A stretch of 5,300 bases of DNA from Gammaproteobacteria bacterium (GTDB lineage Bacteria > Pseudomonadota > Gammaproteobacteria > Chromatiales > Chromatiaceae): positions 1-5,300 of the forward strand of contig JAJRUY010000224.1 in assembly GCA_024277555.1 (NCBI GenBank), in the 5' to 3' direction. The notes under the pieces were generated by a model. It did not search any database and was not told where the DNA came from. It was given only the letters and a program-made list of their open reading frames with translations. Positions 4,854 through 5,300 of this stretch are shown piece after piece (position 1 is the stretch's first letter; the number at the start of each line of letters is the position of its first letter). The position numbers and the translations under genes are program-made.

Positions 4854-5300
4854 CTAAGTCCGACAGGTTCCTAGTTGACGCAAGGCCCAATCGATATGCT
4901 CTTTCACCAGGGTGCTGGTTCCGGGTCGGGCACGGTGTAGTGCCGCCATAATTTCGGCTTGTGGATGGCTGTTGCCCAGGGCCACAGAGATATTGCGTTG
5001 CCAGCGCTCATGGCCGATGCGGCGTATGGGGGATCCTTCCGTGCGTTTCAGAAAGCTGCTTTCATCCCAGGAGAACAGTTCCAGCAGGCTGGCCTGATCC
5101 AGCCCCTGGCGGGGAAAAAAGTCTGTTTCCGGCGTGGGGGTGGCAAAGCGGTTCCAGGGACAGACCATCATGCAATCATCACAACCGTAGATGTGATTGC
5201 CCATTAACGGGCGCAGCTGCTCGGGAATAGATCCGGACAGCTCGATGGTCAGATAGGAAATGCAGAGCCTGGCATCGAGCTGATAGGGAGCGACAATGGC
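4854..5300 (-). CDS. queG: Epoxyqueuosine reductase, C-terminal part only
   Basis: The 148 visible codons are the end of QueG; the N-terminal cobalamin-binding part and the first cluster cysteines lie beyond the right edge. QueG reduces epoxyqueuosine to queuosine in the wobble position of certain tRNAs, using cobalamin and two [4Fe-4S] clusters. Seen, counting from the first visible codon: PYQLDARLCISYLTIE (5-20) with cluster Cys13, then YGCDDCMMVCPWN (38-50) with Cys40, Cys43 and Cys47, and the conserved GSPIRRIGHERWQRN patch followed by ALGNS, part of the C-terminal HEAT-like region. The reading frame is open to the edge; a methionine at 5204 lies inside the cluster region and is not the start. 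The stop is TAG at 4856-4854. It is convergent with the MBL gene. Confidence 0.94.
   Translation of the reverse strand, partial: AIVAPYQLDARLCISYLTIELSGSIPEQLRPLMGNHIYGCDDCMMVCPWNRFATPTPETDFFPRQGLDQASLLELFSWDESSFLKRTEGSPIRRIGHERWQRNISVALGNSHPQAEIMAALHRARPGTSTLVKEHIDWALRQLGTCRT

Noticed and set aside
4660..4890. 76-codon minus-strand reading frame overlapping the queG end and the palindrome
   Set aside because: It overlaps queG in another frame and half of the inverted repeat, and its composition looks random.

Overview
The window looks like ordinary core chromosome from a non-enteric gammaproteobacterium of moderate GC content. The main evidence is gene order: bcp and gcvR on one strand, dapA and bamC diverging from them, then a YycJ/PhnP-type metallo-beta-lactamase-fold gene. 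The bcp-gcvR-dapA-bamC block is known from E. coli, and the dapA-bamC-MBL extension is known from pseudomonads and other non-enteric gammaproteobacteria. BamC and GcvR themselves are mainly gammaproteobacterial families.

Layout. On the minus strand, read right to left: gcvR (two ACT domains), bcp (peroxiredoxin) and the first 94 codons of a PIN-PhoH family gene that runs off the left edge. The three are probably co-transcribed. A 273-bp divergent intergenic region (1395-1667) follows. It holds a good sigma70-type dapA promoter, a perfect 16-bp dyad, a terminator-like hairpin with a T-run, and a hairpin in the dapA leader. On the plus strand come dapA (complete, all catalytic residues present), bamC (outer-membrane lipoprotein of the BAM complex) and an MBL-fold hydrolase with a GTG start and no Shine-Dalgarno sequence. 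They are separated by 44 and 17 bp, and each short gap carries a perfect 7-bp hairpin. A 317-bp non-coding stretch (4537-4853) separates the MBL gene from a convergent queG fragment (minus strand, C-terminal 148 residues), which runs off the right edge.

The genes are mostly housekeeping: DapA starts the lysine/diaminopimelate branch that feeds peptidoglycan, BamC helps insert outer-membrane proteins, GcvR modulates glycine cleavage, Bcp detoxifies peroxides, and QueG finishes queuosine in tRNA. I see no defence system, mobile-element gene, CRISPR array, tRNA or rRNA.

The one feature not explained by known genes is a 122-bp imperfect palindrome (4631-4752) with arms of about 45 nt, lying between the convergent MBL and queG genes where many relatives carry purC. 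It could be a MITE-like repeat, an mRNA 3' structure or an unannotated structured RNA; sequence alone does not decide.
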